The notes: generated from the sequence alone by a model not told the origin. A stretch of DNA of 64,000 nucleotides from Anaerostipes amylophilus (GCF_025567365.1 NZ_JAOQJG010000006.1:1-64000), one strand, 5' to 3'; counted from the first letter of the stretch, positions 43,432-52,844 are shown. Translations and numbers: made by a program.

Positions 43432-43944
43432 ATGAGTATTATAATTGAGAACGAATACGAGGGAGAGATCAATATCCCTTATGAGAAGATCGCACATGAA
43501 GTCATTGAGGCAGCAATTGATTATGTGGACTGCCCTTATGAGTGCGAAGTGAACTTAATGTTGACTGATAATGACACGATCCATGAGATTAATAAAGAAC
43601 AAAGAGAGATCGACCGTCCAACTGACGTATTATCTTTCCCAATGGCAGAATATGAACAGCCAGCAGATTTTTCAAAGATCGAAGAAGATCCGATGGCGTT
43701 TGACCCGGAAAGTGGGGAATTTCTGCTTGGAGATATTGTGATCTCTATGGACAAAGTATGGGAACAGGCTGAGAATTATGGACACAGCCGCGAGAGAGAA
43801 TATGCATTTTTGATCGCGCACAGTATGTTACATCTGTTTGGATATGACCATATGGAAGAGGAAGAACGAAAAGATATGGAAAAACGTCAGGAAGAGATTC
43901 TGACAAAGACGAAATATACAAGAGATGAAAGAGGTTTAGTATGA
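43432..43944 (+). CDS. ybeY: rRNA maturation RNase YbeY
   Basis: A 170-aa metal-dependent endoribonuclease for 16S rRNA 3' processing and ribosome quality control. The three-His zinc site is in AHSMLHLFGYDH, with Ser in place of the Gly in the textbook HGxLHLxGYDH. The conserved REIDRPTDVLSFPM and LGDIVIS are present. ATG 43432 is the sensible start (MSIIIENEYEGE); an upstream in-frame ATG lies inside phoH. It overlaps the next gene by 4 nt. Confidence 0.93.
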   Translation: MSIIIENEYEGEINIPYEKIAHEVIEAAIDYVDCPYECEVNLMLTDNDTIHEINKEQREIDRPTDVLSFPMAEYEQPADFSKIEEDPMAFDPESGEFLLGDIVISMDKVWEQAENYGHSREREYAFLIAHSMLHLFGYDHMEEEERKDMEKRQEEILTKTKYTRDERGLV

Positions 43945-45587
43945 GTAAAAGCAGCAAAAACTCATTTTTAATGCAGGGAATGATTTTAGCCGCAGCGTCT
44001 ATTGTCTGCCGTGTGATCGGATTATTATATCGTAGTCCACTGTTTGGGATCATTGGCGAAGAAGGAATGGGGTATTATTCTTATGCATATAATATTTACA
44101 ATATTATTTTGCTGATCGCATCCTTCAGTATCCCACTTGCAGTTTCCAAGTCAATTTCTGCAAGACTTGCAAAGAGAGAATATATCAATGCACAGAGAAT
44201 TTTCTATGGAGCATTAGTTTATGCGATCGTTGTTGGTGGTATCGCATCATTGATCGCATATTTTGGAGCACCAACCTTTGTTGGACATCAGAAAGGTGCC
44301 GCACTTGCTCTTCAGGTGATCTCTCCAACCATCTTTTTCTCTGGAATCCTTGGAGTATTAAGAGGATATTTTCAGGGGCATAATACGATGGTACCAACAT
44401 CCATTTCCCAGATCATCGAGCAGATCTTGAATGCGATCTTTAGTATTTTGATGGCATATGTATTGATCTTACCATATCTGCCATCTAAGACGATCACATA
44501 CGAGATTGCTAGACATGGAGCAGCAGGTAGTGCGATTGGTACAGGAGTCGGAGTTTTAACAGGGCTGATCTTTTGTTTTATTATTTATCGTGCATATCAG
44601 CCAAAAGTTAAGATTCAGATGAAACATGACCGTACGAAATATATCGAATCTTATGGAAATATCTTAAAGATCTTATTATTGACGATCACACCAGTGATCT
44701 TCAGTACAGCGATCTATAACTGCAGTGCAACGATCGATCAGACGATCTTTAGTAATATTTTAGTAGGAAAAGGAATCACAGCGAAAGTAGTTTCAGGATT
44801 TTATGGACTGTTCAGCAGCCAGTACAATGTTCTGATCAACGTACCAGTAGCGATGGCATCCGCACTTTCCAATGCGATCGTGCCAAATGTTTCTGCAGCT
44901 TATGCTTTGGGTAAGAAAGATGATATGAATGATAGCATTCAGATGGCAATCCGTTTTACAATGATGATCGCAATTCCATGTGCGGTCGGACTTGGCGTGT
45001 TAAACAGCTCTATTAATGGACTTATTTTCGGTGCCGTATATGCCAAAGGATTAGGAGCTGCAATGCTTCGAATCGGTGCAGTCTCTGTTATTTTCTACTG
45101 CCTGTCTACATTGACAAATGGTATTTTACAGGGAATGGGCAAGATGCGTGTGCCAGTCAAACATTCAGCAATCTCTGTTGTCGTTAATATCGTTGTTTTA
45201 TGGCTGTTATTAACATATACAGATTGTAAAACCTATGGATTAGTCTTTGCAACAATGGCTTTTTCGCTTGTCATGTGTCTGTTAAATGCACATTCCATCA
45301 AGAAATATACAGGATTCCATCAGGAGATCACAAAGACATTTATCAAACCTGCATTAAGTGCAGCTGTGATGGGTGTCGTATGCTTCCTGATCCAGTATGG
45401 GGTTCAAAGCGTCCTGCCATTTGGACGAGTATGCTTTGCAATCTGTGTGATCATTGCAGTACCAGTTGGAGCACTGATCTATTTTGCGGCGATCATTAAA
45501 TTAAAAGTATTTACAGAAGAAGAACTTACAAAGATTCCAAAAGGAAATCTGATCGTAAAATTAGCAAAGAAATTACATTTATTGTAA
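43941..45587 (+). CDS. SpoVB/MurJ-like MOP-superfamily flippase
   Basis: A 548-aa polytopic membrane protein, about 14 helices, of the polysaccharide/lipid II flippase group (SpoVB, MurJ, YtgP). It starts with GMILAAASIVCRVIGLLYRS and carries GEEGMGYYSYAYNIYNIILL and GILRGYF-type (GVLRGYFQGH) segments. It probably moves lipid-linked cell-wall precursor across the membrane, possibly in sporulation. Its ATG overlaps the ybeY stop by 4 nt. The SpoVB versus YtgP/MurJ choice needs a tree. Confidence 0.85.
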   Translation: MSKSSKNSFLMQGMILAAASIVCRVIGLLYRSPLFGIIGEEGMGYYSYAYNIYNIILLIASFSIPLAVSKSISARLAKREYINAQRIFYGALVYAIVVGGIASLIAYFGAPTFVGHQKGAALALQVISPTIFFSGILGVLRGYFQGHNTMVPTSISQIIEQILNAIFSILMAYVLILPYLPSKTITYEIARHGAAGSAIGTGVGVLTGLIFCFIIYRAYQPKVKIQMKHDRTKYIESYGNILKILLLTITPVIFSTAIYNCSATIDQTIFSNILVGKGITAKVVSGFYGLFSSQYNVLINVPVAMASALSNAIVPNVSAAYALGKKDDMNDSIQMAIRFTMMIAIPCAVGLGVLNSSINGLIFGAVYAKGLGAAMLRIGAVSVIFYCLSTLTNGILQGMGKMRVPVKHSAISVVVNIVVLWLLLTYTDCKTYGLVFATMAFSLVMCLLNAHSIKKYTGFHQEITKTFIKPALSAAVMGVVCFLIQYGVQSVLPFGRVCFAICVIIAVPVGALIYFAAIIKLKVFTEEELTKIPKGNLIVKLAKKLHLL

Positions 45588-45597
45588 AAACAATAAC

Positions 45598-45632
45598 AAA
45601 AGTCCAAGTCGTAACAGATCTGGACTTTTTGT
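45598..45632 (+). terminator. Intrinsic terminator after flippase gene
   Basis: AAAAGTCCA (45598-45606) pairs with TGGACTTTT (45621-45629) and is followed by T. It closes the phoH-ybeY-flippase unit. Confidence 0.75.
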
Positions 45633-45681
45633 ATAAATAATCCCATCTTTGGAAACAATATAGCCAAAGGAGGGTGATATC

Positions 45682-46047
45682 ATGAAGAAGATCAACCGAT
45701 TTTTGATCATTTATATGATCGTGATCACTGTTTTATGTGCATACATGTGCTATCTAGCCTTTACAAGAAATGAAAATATAGACAAGATTCAGGAAGTTCG
45801 CTCTCAGGTAACAACGACAGTGCTAAAGGAGCAGACAAAAGCCGAAAAGAAGGTGAAAGCAACCTACAGTCTTAAGATTTTAGATGGCAGTCTGGCAGTG
45901 ATCAATAATAAGACAAAAGAAGTTTTTGAGTACACAGATATGAAGAAAGAAAACCTCCCAGCAGATATTTTAAATATGTTAAAGGAGAATTTTGTCTTTG
46001 AAAACAGAGAAGAAGTATATCATTTTCTGGAATCATACAGTAGCTAA
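45682..46047 (+). CDS. Membrane-anchored BofC-like protein
   Basis: A 121-aa protein with one N-terminal membrane helix (residues ~6-27) and an outside domain. The C-terminal ~60 residues (YSLKILDGSLAVINNKTKEV, then ENLPADILNMLKE and HFLESYSS) resemble the BofC C-terminal domain of sporulation signalling: a YxLK-xxDG-xVAV strand pattern followed by LP and a final E-x-YSS. AAAGGAGG precedes the ATG. The resemblance is from memory and the N-terminal BofC domain is absent, so this is tentative. Confidence 0.55.
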   Translation: MKKINRFLIIYMIVITVLCAYMCYLAFTRNENIDKIQEVRSQVTTTVLKEQTKAEKKVKATYSLKILDGSLAVINNKTKEVFEYTDMKKENLPADILNMLKENFVFENREEVYHFLESYSS

Positions 46048-46072
46048 ACGAATAATTTGGAGAAAACAACAA

Positions 46073-47290
46073 ATGAAATATGATGTGATCATCGTTGGAG
46101 CAGGGGCTTCCGGAATGATGGCAGCGATCACAGCAGCTGGCCATCATAAGAAAGTTCTTTTGCTTGAGCGAATGGATAAATTAGGAAAGAAAATATTGGC
46201 GACAGGGAATGGAAGATGCAATCTGTCAAATGCTTATATGGATGAGAATTGTTACCGCGGGCAGAGACCTTCCTTTGCCTATCCGATGATTGAAGAATTT
46301 GGTTTGGAAGAATTGATTCAATTCTTTGAATCCCTCGGAATGCTTATCACAGAGCAAAACGGGTATTATTACCCGGCATCCTTACAGGCGGCAACGGTGG
46401 TTGACACACTGACACAGAAATTAAAATATTTACATGTCGATATTTTGACAGACTTTGAAGTGATAAAGGCAGAGAAACGCAAATCGACATTTTATGTCTA
46501 TGGAAATGAGAAATGTTTTCAGTCAAGCAATCTGATCCTTGCAACTGGCGGATGTGCACAGCCCAATTTAGGAAGCAATGGGAGTGGATACAAACTTGCA
46601 AAAGACTTTCATCATAAGATTACGGATACATTCCCGTCTTTGGTAGGACTGGAAGCGGAAGGGAAATATTTAAAAGAAACTTCTGGAGTCAGAAATGTCA
46701 GTGATATTAGCGTCTATGCAAACAATGAACTGATTGCAAAAGAACATGGAGAAGTCCAGTTTACCAAATACGGAATCTCTGGAATCCCAATTTTCCAGAT
46801 CAGCCATTTTGCGATCGAAGCACTAAGAAGAAAGAAAAAAGTAAAAGTCTATTTAAATCTCATGCCGCAGATGGTAACCTTAGAAGAAACGACAGAAGTA
46901 TTCTTAAAAAACTGTAATTACAAGACAGTGGAAGAATTCTTCCAGGGATTTTTAAATAAAAAGTTGGTTTATGCGATCTTACAGAGACTAAAGATCGATC
47001 CGAGAAAGCCAGTTGCGCAGATTTCAAAGAAGGATCTAAAAAGAATTTTAGATATGATCCAAAACTTTGAAGTCCAGATCAAAGGATACAAAGGATACGA
47101 TATGGCACAGGTAACAGCCGGAGGTGTATCCACAAAAGAAATTATACAGGGAACACTAGAATCAAAGTTATTAGAAGGGCTTTATGTTGTCGGTGAATTA
47201 CTAGATGTCGATGGAACATGCGGAGGATACAATCTGCAATGGGCATTTACATCCGGATACATCGCAGCAAGCCAGATAGGAAGACAATGA
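46073..47290 (+). CDS. BaiN/HI0933-type flavoprotein
   Basis: A 405-aa FAD-dependent protein of the family annotated NAD(P)/FAD-dependent oxidoreductase, aminoacetone oxidase or BaiN. The FAD-binding motif DVIIVGAGASGMMAA is at the N terminus; family motifs KILATGNGRCNLSN, ATGGCAQPNLGSNGSGY and the C-terminal GELLDVDGTCGGYNLQWAF are intact. ATG 46073 gives a normal N terminus; an in-frame ATG at 45992 overlaps the previous gene. It overlaps the next flavoprotein gene by 4 nt (ATGA). Reaction unknown. Confidence 0.87.
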   Translation: MKYDVIIVGAGASGMMAAITAAGHHKKVLLLERMDKLGKKILATGNGRCNLSNAYMDENCYRGQRPSFAYPMIEEFGLEELIQFFESLGMLITEQNGYYYPASLQAATVVDTLTQKLKYLHVDILTDFEVIKAEKRKSTFYVYGNEKCFQSSNLILATGGCAQPNLGSNGSGYKLAKDFHHKITDTFPSLVGLEAEGKYLKETSGVRNVSDISVYANNELIAKEHGEVQFTKYGISGIPIFQISHFAIEALRRKKKVKVYLNLMPQMVTLEETTEVFLKNCNYKTVEEFFQGFLNKKLVYAILQRLKIDPRKPVAQISKKDLKRILDMIQNFEVQIKGYKGYDMAQVTAGGVSTKEIIQGTLESKLLEGLYVVGELLDVDGTCGGYNLQWAFTSGYIAASQIGRQ

Positions 47291-48864
47291 TAAGAATCAA
47301 CCAGATCAAGCTGCCGATCGATCACAAAGAAGCAGCATTTGAAAAAAAGATAAAAAAAGCGTTACATAACACAGAATATAAACAATACAAGATCGTAAAA
47401 CGATCCATCGATGCAAGGAAAAAAGAAGAATTATCTTATGTATATGCAGTCGATGTGACATTAAGCAAGAATCAGGAAGAGAAATTCCTGAAAAAGAATA
47501 AAAACCGCAATATCATGGCGGTTAAAGAAAAGGTATTTGAATTTCCGAAAAATCAGAGAGAATTTAAGTATCCGCCAGTTGTGATCGGAATGGGACCAGC
47601 AGGACTATTTGCAGCCTTGATGCTCGCAAGAGCCGGGTTAAATCCAATCGTCTTAGAACGAGGAAAAGACGTCACAAACCGTATGAAAGATGTCGAGCAT
47701 TTCTGGGAAACTGGCGAGTTGAATTCTGAATCCAATGTCCAATTTGGAGAAGGTGGCGCAGGAACATTTTCTGATGGAAAGTTAAACACATTGGTGAAAG
47801 ATAAATTCGGAAGAAATAAATTCGTCTTAGAAACTTTCGTAAAACATGGGGCACCAGAAGAAATCTTATATGAAAATAAACCTCATATTGGAACCGATCT
47901 TTTAAGAAATGTTGTTGCAGGAATCCGAGAAGAGATCAAATCACTTGGCGGAGATGTCCGTTTTGAGGCAAAAGTGACGGATTTTGTGATCAAAGATGGA
48001 AAATTAACCGGACTGATCATCAATGACGAAGAAGAACTTAAAACAGAAGCAGCAATCTTAGCACCAGGACACAGTGCCAGAGATACATTTAAGGTATTAT
48101 CAGACCGGAATTTAGAGATGCATCCAAAAGCATTTGCGATCGGACTTCGTGTGGAACATCCGCGTGAGATGATCGATCATTCCCAGTACGGAGAAGGTGC
48201 AGATAAATACAATCTTCCAGCAGCATCTTACAAACTGACCTATCATGCAGACAATGGAAGAAGTGTATATTCTTTCTGCATGTGTCCAGGAGGTTTTGTT
48301 GTCAACGCATCTTCAGAACCAGAACGATTAACTGTTAATGGAATGAGTAATCATGATAGAGCAGCAAAGAATTCTAACAGCGCGATCATCGCAAGTGTTA
48401 CACCCGATGATTTTGACGGAGATGATGCATTAGCAGGTGTAAGATTCCAACAAAAATGGGAAGCAAAAGCGTTTCATGAAGGGAAAGGAGAGATTCCGGT
48501 ACAGACATTAAAAGATTTCAGAGAAGGAAAGATTACAGAATCTTTTGGTGAGATCACACCGAATACCAAAGGAAAGACAAGCTTTGGAAACTTGAGAAAC
48601 TGCCTTCCAGAACCAGTTAGTGAAGCAATTTGCGAAGGAATGGAATATTTTGATACAAAGATCAAAGGATTTAACAGAGAAGATACCGTTCTTTGCGGAA
48701 TCGAAGCAAGAACATCTTCCCCGTTAAGGATTGAAAGAGATCAAGGATTCGAGAGTAATATTAAAGGAATCTATCCATGCGGAGAGGGAGCAGGTTTTGC
48801 CGGAGGTATCACTTCTGCAGCAATGGATGGAATTAAGGTTGCACAAGCCCTCGTTACAGTGTAA
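47287..48864 (+). CDS. FAD-dependent oxidoreductase, COG2509 type
   Basis: A 525-aa flavoprotein. The N-terminal ~90 residues are basic and resemble the small domain seen in this family (KLPIDHKEAAFEKKIKKAL). FAD motif PPVVIGMGPAGLFAALMLAR at ~96-115, then GEGGAGTFSDGKLNT, and CGIEARTSSPLRI and GEGAGFAGGITSAAMDGI near the end. It is coupled to the preceding flavoprotein through the ATGA overlap. Substrate unknown. proB follows 25 nt later and may be co-transcribed. Confidence 0.87.
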   Translation: MIRINQIKLPIDHKEAAFEKKIKKALHNTEYKQYKIVKRSIDARKKEELSYVYAVDVTLSKNQEEKFLKKNKNRNIMAVKEKVFEFPKNQREFKYPPVVIGMGPAGLFAALMLARAGLNPIVLERGKDVTNRMKDVEHFWETGELNSESNVQFGEGGAGTFSDGKLNTLVKDKFGRNKFVLETFVKHGAPEEILYENKPHIGTDLLRNVVAGIREEIKSLGGDVRFEAKVTDFVIKDGKLTGLIINDEEELKTEAAILAPGHSARDTFKVLSDRNLEMHPKAFAIGLRVEHPREMIDHSQYGEGADKYNLPAASYKLTYHADNGRSVYSFCMCPGGFVVNASSEPERLTVNGMSNHDRAAKNSNSAIIASVTPDDFDGDDALAGVRFQQKWEAKAFHEGKGEIPVQTLKDFREGKITESFGEITPNTKGKTSFGNLRNCLPEPVSEAICEGMEYFDTKIKGFNREDTVLCGIEARTSSPLRIERDQGFESNIKGIYPCGEGAGFAGGITSAAMDGIKVAQALVTV

Positions 48865-48889
48865 AATACCTTTCAAGGAGTGAATGAAA

Positions 48890-49744
48890 ATGAATAATCG
48901 TGAAAAACTAAAAGATAAACAGAGAATCGTCATCAAAGTAGGAACATCTTCTTTGATCCACAAAGCAACAGGAAACATTAATTTATTCCGTTTAGAGAAA
49001 TTAGTCCGTGTCTTAACAGATTTACATAACAGCGGAAAAGATGTGATCTTAGTATCATCCGGAGCAATCGGTGTCGGATTTAAAGCCTTAGGATTAGAAA
49101 AACGTCCGACATCCCTTCCAATGAAACAGGCATGTTCCGCCGTAGGACAGGGACAGTTAATGATGATCTATCAGAAGTTATTTGCAGAATACAATCAAGG
49201 ATCTGCACAGATCTTGATCACAAAAGAAACAATGCTCAATGATGAGAGAAGATATAATGCCAAGAATACCTTTGAAGAATTACTAAAACTTGGCGTGATC
49301 CCAATTGTAAATGAAAATGATACCGTGTCTACAGAAGAAATTGAGTTTGGTGACAACGACACTTTATCTGCAGTCGTAACTGCTGTTGTAGAAGGAGATC
49401 TTTTAATTCTCTTAACAGATATTGACGGACTTTATACCGATGATCCGCACAAGAATCCAATGGCAAAATTGATCTCTGAAGTACCAGTCTTAGATGAAAA
49501 GATTGGGAAAATGGCAAAAGGAGCTGTAACGAAAGTCGGAACCGGAGGAATGGAGACAAAGATCGCAGCAGCCAATATCGTAACAGATGCAGGAGCAGAT
49601 ATGGTCATTGTGAATAGTGATGATCTAAATAATGTCAATAAAGTCGTTGCAGGAGAAGAAGTTGGAACATTATTCTTAGCACACAAACGTCCAGACTTTG
49701 ATTTTAAGAAATACTTAACAGAACGCCCATACTTTAAGGCGTAA
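48890..49744 (+). CDS. proB: Glutamate 5-kinase, short form
   Basis: A 284-aa amino-acid kinase that phosphorylates glutamate, first step of proline synthesis. Motifs are RIVIKVGTSSL, VSSGAIGVGFKALGL, NENDTVSTEEIEFGDNDTLS and GTGGMETKIAAA. It has no C-terminal PUA domain (E. coli ProB is ~367 aa), as in many Clostridia. Two in-frame ATGs exist (48884 and 48890); AAGGAG at 48875-48880 is 3 nt from the first and 9 nt from the second, so I chose the second. Confidence 0.94.
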   Translation: MNNREKLKDKQRIVIKVGTSSLIHKATGNINLFRLEKLVRVLTDLHNSGKDVILVSSGAIGVGFKALGLEKRPTSLPMKQACSAVGQGQLMMIYQKLFAEYNQGSAQILITKETMLNDERRYNAKNTFEELLKLGVIPIVNENDTVSTEEIEFGDNDTLSAVVTAVVEGDLLILLTDIDGLYTDDPHKNPMAKLISEVPVLDEKIGKMAKGAVTKVGTGGMETKIAAANIVTDAGADMVIVNSDDLNNVNKVVAGEEVGTLFLAHKRPDFDFKKYLTERPYFKA

Positions 49745-49779
49745 GGAATCATATATTATATAGAAAGGAAACATTACAA

Positions 49780-49989
49780 ATGAAAGAAAAAGATATTCAG
49801 AGAATTAATGAATTATACAATCTAGATAAATCCATTGGATTAACACCAGAACAGAAGGAAGAACAGAGAAAGTTAAGACACGAATATATTCAGTCTGTCC
49901 GTGCTAACTTAAGAGCACAACTTAATAACGTAAGCATCAAGAATGAAGATGGATCTATCACTCCGTTAAAACCAAAAGGATTAAACTAG
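49780..49989 (+). CDS. DUF896 family protein (YnzC-like)
   Basis: A 69-aa helical cytosolic protein with the family pattern IQRINELYNLDKSIGLTPEQ, EEQRKLRHEYIQSVRANLR and the Pro-containing end. AGAAAGGAAA precedes the ATG. It sits between proB and proA, spaced 35 and 61 nt, so it is probably part of the proline operon. Function unknown. Confidence 0.88.
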   Translation: MKEKDIQRINELYNLDKSIGLTPEQKEEQRKLRHEYIQSVRANLRAQLNNVSIKNEDGSITPLKPKGLN

Positions 49990-50050
49990 AGCAGATTAGA
50001 TAAAACAGATTTATAAAGATGCAAAACATACCGAAAAGGAGGCATTCATA

Positions 50051-51292
50051 ATGTTAGAACAACTAGGAAAACAGGCAAAAGAAGCATCATTCATTCTTGG
50101 AAAAGCAGGAATTGAAGATAAGAATGAAGTATTAAGAGAAGCCGCCAAATGTCTGCTACAGAGTCAGGAATACATCTTAAGCGAAAACTATAAAGATGTA
50201 GAAGCAGCCAGAGAAAATGAGATGAGTGAAGCATTGATCGATCGCTTATCCCTAAATCCTGACCGTATCGAAGCAATGGCAGAAGGACTTCGTCAGGTAG
50301 CTGAACTTCACGATCCAATCGGTTCCGTAGAACATATGCAGAAAACACCAAACGGACTATTGATCGGAAGGAAGACAGTACCATTAGGAGTTGTTGGAAT
50401 CATCTACGAATCCCGTCCAAATGTAACAGCCGATGCTTTTGCATTATGCTTTAAAACAGGAAATGCATGCCTTCTGCGCGGTGGAAGCGATGCGCTCAAC
50501 TCAAATCTTGCGATCACAAACGTGATTCAGAGTGCATTAGAGTCATGTCACATGCCAAAATACAGCATGCAGCTTTTAACAGATACAAGTCATGAAACAG
50601 CAACAAAGATGATGCAGTTAAACGATTACTTAGATGTTCTGATCCCTAGAGGTGGTGCAGGACTGATCAAGAGCGTTGTAAAGAATTCCACAGTTCCAGT
50701 TATTGAGACAGGAACAGGAAACTGTCATGTATATGTTGATGAATTTGCACAAAAAGATATGGCAGTGAACATCATCATCAACGCAAAGACACAGAGACTT
50801 GGAACATGCAATACATGCGAATCTTTACTCTTACATAAAAACATCTTAGAAAGTCATGGTCCAGCCATCATTGAAGCTTTATTAGAAAAAGGTGTCCAGA
50901 TCCGTGGAGATGAGAGAGTTTGTGCCTTAAATGATCAGGTCATCCCAGCAACAGAAGAAGACTGGGGAACAGAATACTTAGATTCTATCATCTCTGTCAA
51001 AACTGTTGATAGCTTTGATGAGGCAGTGGCACATATCAATCATTATAATACAGGACATTCCGAAGCGATCATCACAGATTCCTACCAGAATGCTCAGGAA
51101 TTCTTAAATCAGATCGATGCGGCAGCTGTTTACGTGAATGCATCCACAAGATTTACGGATGGATTTGAATTTGGATTTGGAGCGGAGATTGGAATCAGTA
51201 CCCAGAAGATTCATGCCAGAGGACCAATGGGATTAGATGCACTAACAACAACCAAGTTTATCATTTATGGCAATGGACAGATCCGTAAATAA
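50051..51292 (+). CDS. proA: Gamma-glutamyl phosphate reductase
   Basis: A 413-aa NADPH-dependent enzyme of the aldehyde dehydrogenase fold, second step of proline synthesis. The catalytic Cys is in QRLGTCNTCESLL; other segments are PLGVVGIIYESRPNVTADAF, LIPRGGAGLI and FGFGAEIGISTQKIHARGPM. AAAAGGAGG precedes the ATG. proC is not in the window. Confidence 0.95.
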   Translation: MLEQLGKQAKEASFILGKAGIEDKNEVLREAAKCLLQSQEYILSENYKDVEAARENEMSEALIDRLSLNPDRIEAMAEGLRQVAELHDPIGSVEHMQKTPNGLLIGRKTVPLGVVGIIYESRPNVTADAFALCFKTGNACLLRGGSDALNSNLAITNVIQSALESCHMPKYSMQLLTDTSHETATKMMQLNDYLDVLIPRGGAGLIKSVVKNSTVPVIETGTGNCHVYVDEFAQKDMAVNIIINAKTQRLGTCNTCESLLLHKNILESHGPAIIEALLEKGVQIRGDERVCALNDQVIPATEEDWGTEYLDSIISVKTVDSFDEAVAHINHYNTGHSEAIITDSYQNAQEFLNQIDAAAVYVNASTRFTDGFEFGFGAEIGISTQKIHARGPMGLDALTTTKFIIYGNGQIRK

Positions 51293-51397
51293 TGTAGTAG
51301 CGTCGACAGAATTGTTAACTTATTTTAGAATTTTAAGGAATTCTGAAGAAAAAACACAGAATTTTGTATGCAATATAAAGAAAATGTTAAAAAAACA

Positions 51398-51426
51398 TTG
51401 AAAAATAAAAAAGACTATGATATCAT
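51398..51426 (+). promoter_or_regulatory. Extended -10 promoter upstream of rnf operon
   Basis: TTGAAA (51398-51403), a 17-nt spacer and TATCAT (51421-51426) with TG at the extended -10 position. Transcription would start near 51433, ~82 nt before rnfC. Confidence 0.55.
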
Positions 51427-51439
51427 AAGTCTTGTGTTC

Positions 51440-51475
51440 AAAGGAGTTTTCATTTCATGAGAACTCTTTTTTTTC
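51440..51475 (+). terminator. Terminator-like hairpin in the rnf leader
   Basis: AGGAGTTTTCAT-type arm (51441-51453) pairs with ATGAGAACTCTT (51457-51468, G-U pairs included), followed by eight T (51467-51474). It may end proA transcripts, but it also lies downstream of the predicted rnf promoter, so it could attenuate the rnf operon. Confidence 0.65.
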
Positions 51476-51513
51476 GCAATGGAAAAAAATGTAAAGAAGA
51501 AAGGAAGGCTTAA
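51457..51513 (+). CDS. Possible 18-aa leader ORF before rnfC
   Basis: AAAGGAG (51440-51446) and ATG 51457 open an 18-codon frame (MRTLFFRNGKKCKEERKA) ending TAA at 51513, one base before the rnfC ATG at 51515. Its ribosome site lies in one arm of the hairpin and its first codons in the other arm and T-run. Its end overlaps the rnfC ribosome site. Coding status is unproven; the Lys/Arg-rich end could simply reflect the A-rich rnfC ribosome site. Confidence 0.35.
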   Translation: MRTLFFRNGKKCKEERKA

Positions 51514-51514
51514 A

Positions 51515-52831
51515 ATGGCATTGTTTACATTTAGCGGAGGTGTTCATCCAGCGGATGGTAAAGAATTTGCAAAGAATTCACCAATCACCGAATACCTGCC
51601 AAAAGGAGATGTTGTTTTACCTTTAGGTCAGCACATCGGTGCCCCTGCAAAACCAATCGTTAGCAAGGGTGACCAGGTATTAGTAGGCCAGAAGGTGGCA
51701 GAAGCTGGAGGATTTGTATCCGCAAACATTTTCAGCTCTGTTTCAGGAACTGTTAAAGCGATCGAGCCAAGAATGACTCCAGCCGGAGCAAAAGTTAACT
51801 CTATCGTAATTGAGAATGACGGAGAATTCAAAGAGGTTGCATACGAGACAAAACCTTATGACCAGATGTCTAAAGATGAAGTCTTAGCAGCGATCAAAGA
51901 AGCCGGAATCGTAGGACTTGGTGGAGCTGGATTCCCAACACATGTAAAATTAGCTCCAAAAGATCCAGATGCGATCGAGTATATCATCGTAAATGGAGCC
52001 GAGTGCGAACCTTATATCACAGGTGATTACCGCACATTAATGGAAACACCAGAACTTTTAATTGAAGGATTAAATATCGTACTTGATATGTTCCCAAAAG
52101 CAAAAGGTATCATTGGTATTGAAGATAACAAAAAAGATGCAATTGCCAAAGTAGAAGCACTGGTAAAAGGTGATGCAAGAATCAGTGTTGCAACATTAAA
52201 GACAAAATACCCACAGGGTGCAGAGCGTTCTTTAATTTATGCAACAACAGGAAGAAGTATCAACTCTAGCATGTTACCAGCAGATGCAGGATGCATCGTT
52301 GATAATGTAGCTACGATCGTAGCGATCAAAGAAGCTGTCAAAGACGGAAAACCATTATATGAACGTATTGTGACAGTGACTGGAGATGCGATCAAAAACC
52401 CAAGCAACTTTAAAGTCCGTACAGGAACAAATGTAGAAGAACTGATCGAAGCAGCTGGTGGATTTAAAACACAGCCTGAAAAGATCATTTCTGGTGGACC
52501 TATGATGGGTATGGCAATGTTTACAACAGACGTACCAGCTGTGAAAACATTCTCATGCTTCTTAGCGTTCACAAAAGATGAAGTTGCTGCAAACCAGCCA
52601 AGCAATTGTATTCGTTGTGGAAGATGTGTAAGCGTCTGTCCGCAGAAGCTGATGCCAGCAAAATTATCTGTATTAGCAGATCATAACAAGTTTGACGAGT
52701 TTGAAAAACTTTATGGAGCAGAATGCGTTGAGTGTGGATCATGTTCATTCGTATGTCCAGCAAAACGTAACCTTGCACAGTCCATGAAGACAGGTCGTAA
52801 ACAGGTATTAGCTAACCGTAGAAAGAAATAA
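51515..52831 (+). CDS. rnfC: Electron transport complex subunit RnfC
   Basis: A 438-aa soluble subunit of the Rnf ferredoxin:NAD+ oxidoreductase. It contains the NADH/FMN-binding Nqo1-like fold (GLGGAGFPTHVKL) and, near the C terminus, two [4Fe-4S] motifs: CIRCGRCVSVCP and CVECGSCSFVCP. The ATG at 51515 follows AAGGAAGG and gives the usual start MALFTFSGGVHP; an in-frame ATG at 51479 is less likely. It opens the operon CDGEAB and is preceded by the unusual leader. Confidence 0.96.
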   Translation: MALFTFSGGVHPADGKEFAKNSPITEYLPKGDVVLPLGQHIGAPAKPIVSKGDQVLVGQKVAEAGGFVSANIFSSVSGTVKAIEPRMTPAGAKVNSIVIENDGEFKEVAYETKPYDQMSKDEVLAAIKEAGIVGLGGAGFPTHVKLAPKDPDAIEYIIVNGAECEPYITGDYRTLMETPELLIEGLNIVLDMFPKAKGIIGIEDNKKDAIAKVEALVKGDARISVATLKTKYPQGAERSLIYATTGRSINSSMLPADAGCIVDNVATIVAIKEAVKDGKPLYERIVTVTGDAIKNPSNFKVRTGTNVEELIEAAGGFKTQPEKIISGGPMMGMAMFTTDVPAVKTFSCFLAFTKDEVAANQPSNCIRCGRCVSVCPQKLMPAKLSVLADHNKFDEFEKLYGAECVECGSCSFVCPAKRNLAQSMKTGRKQVLANRRKK

Positions 52832-52844
52832 AGGAGAGATACAT

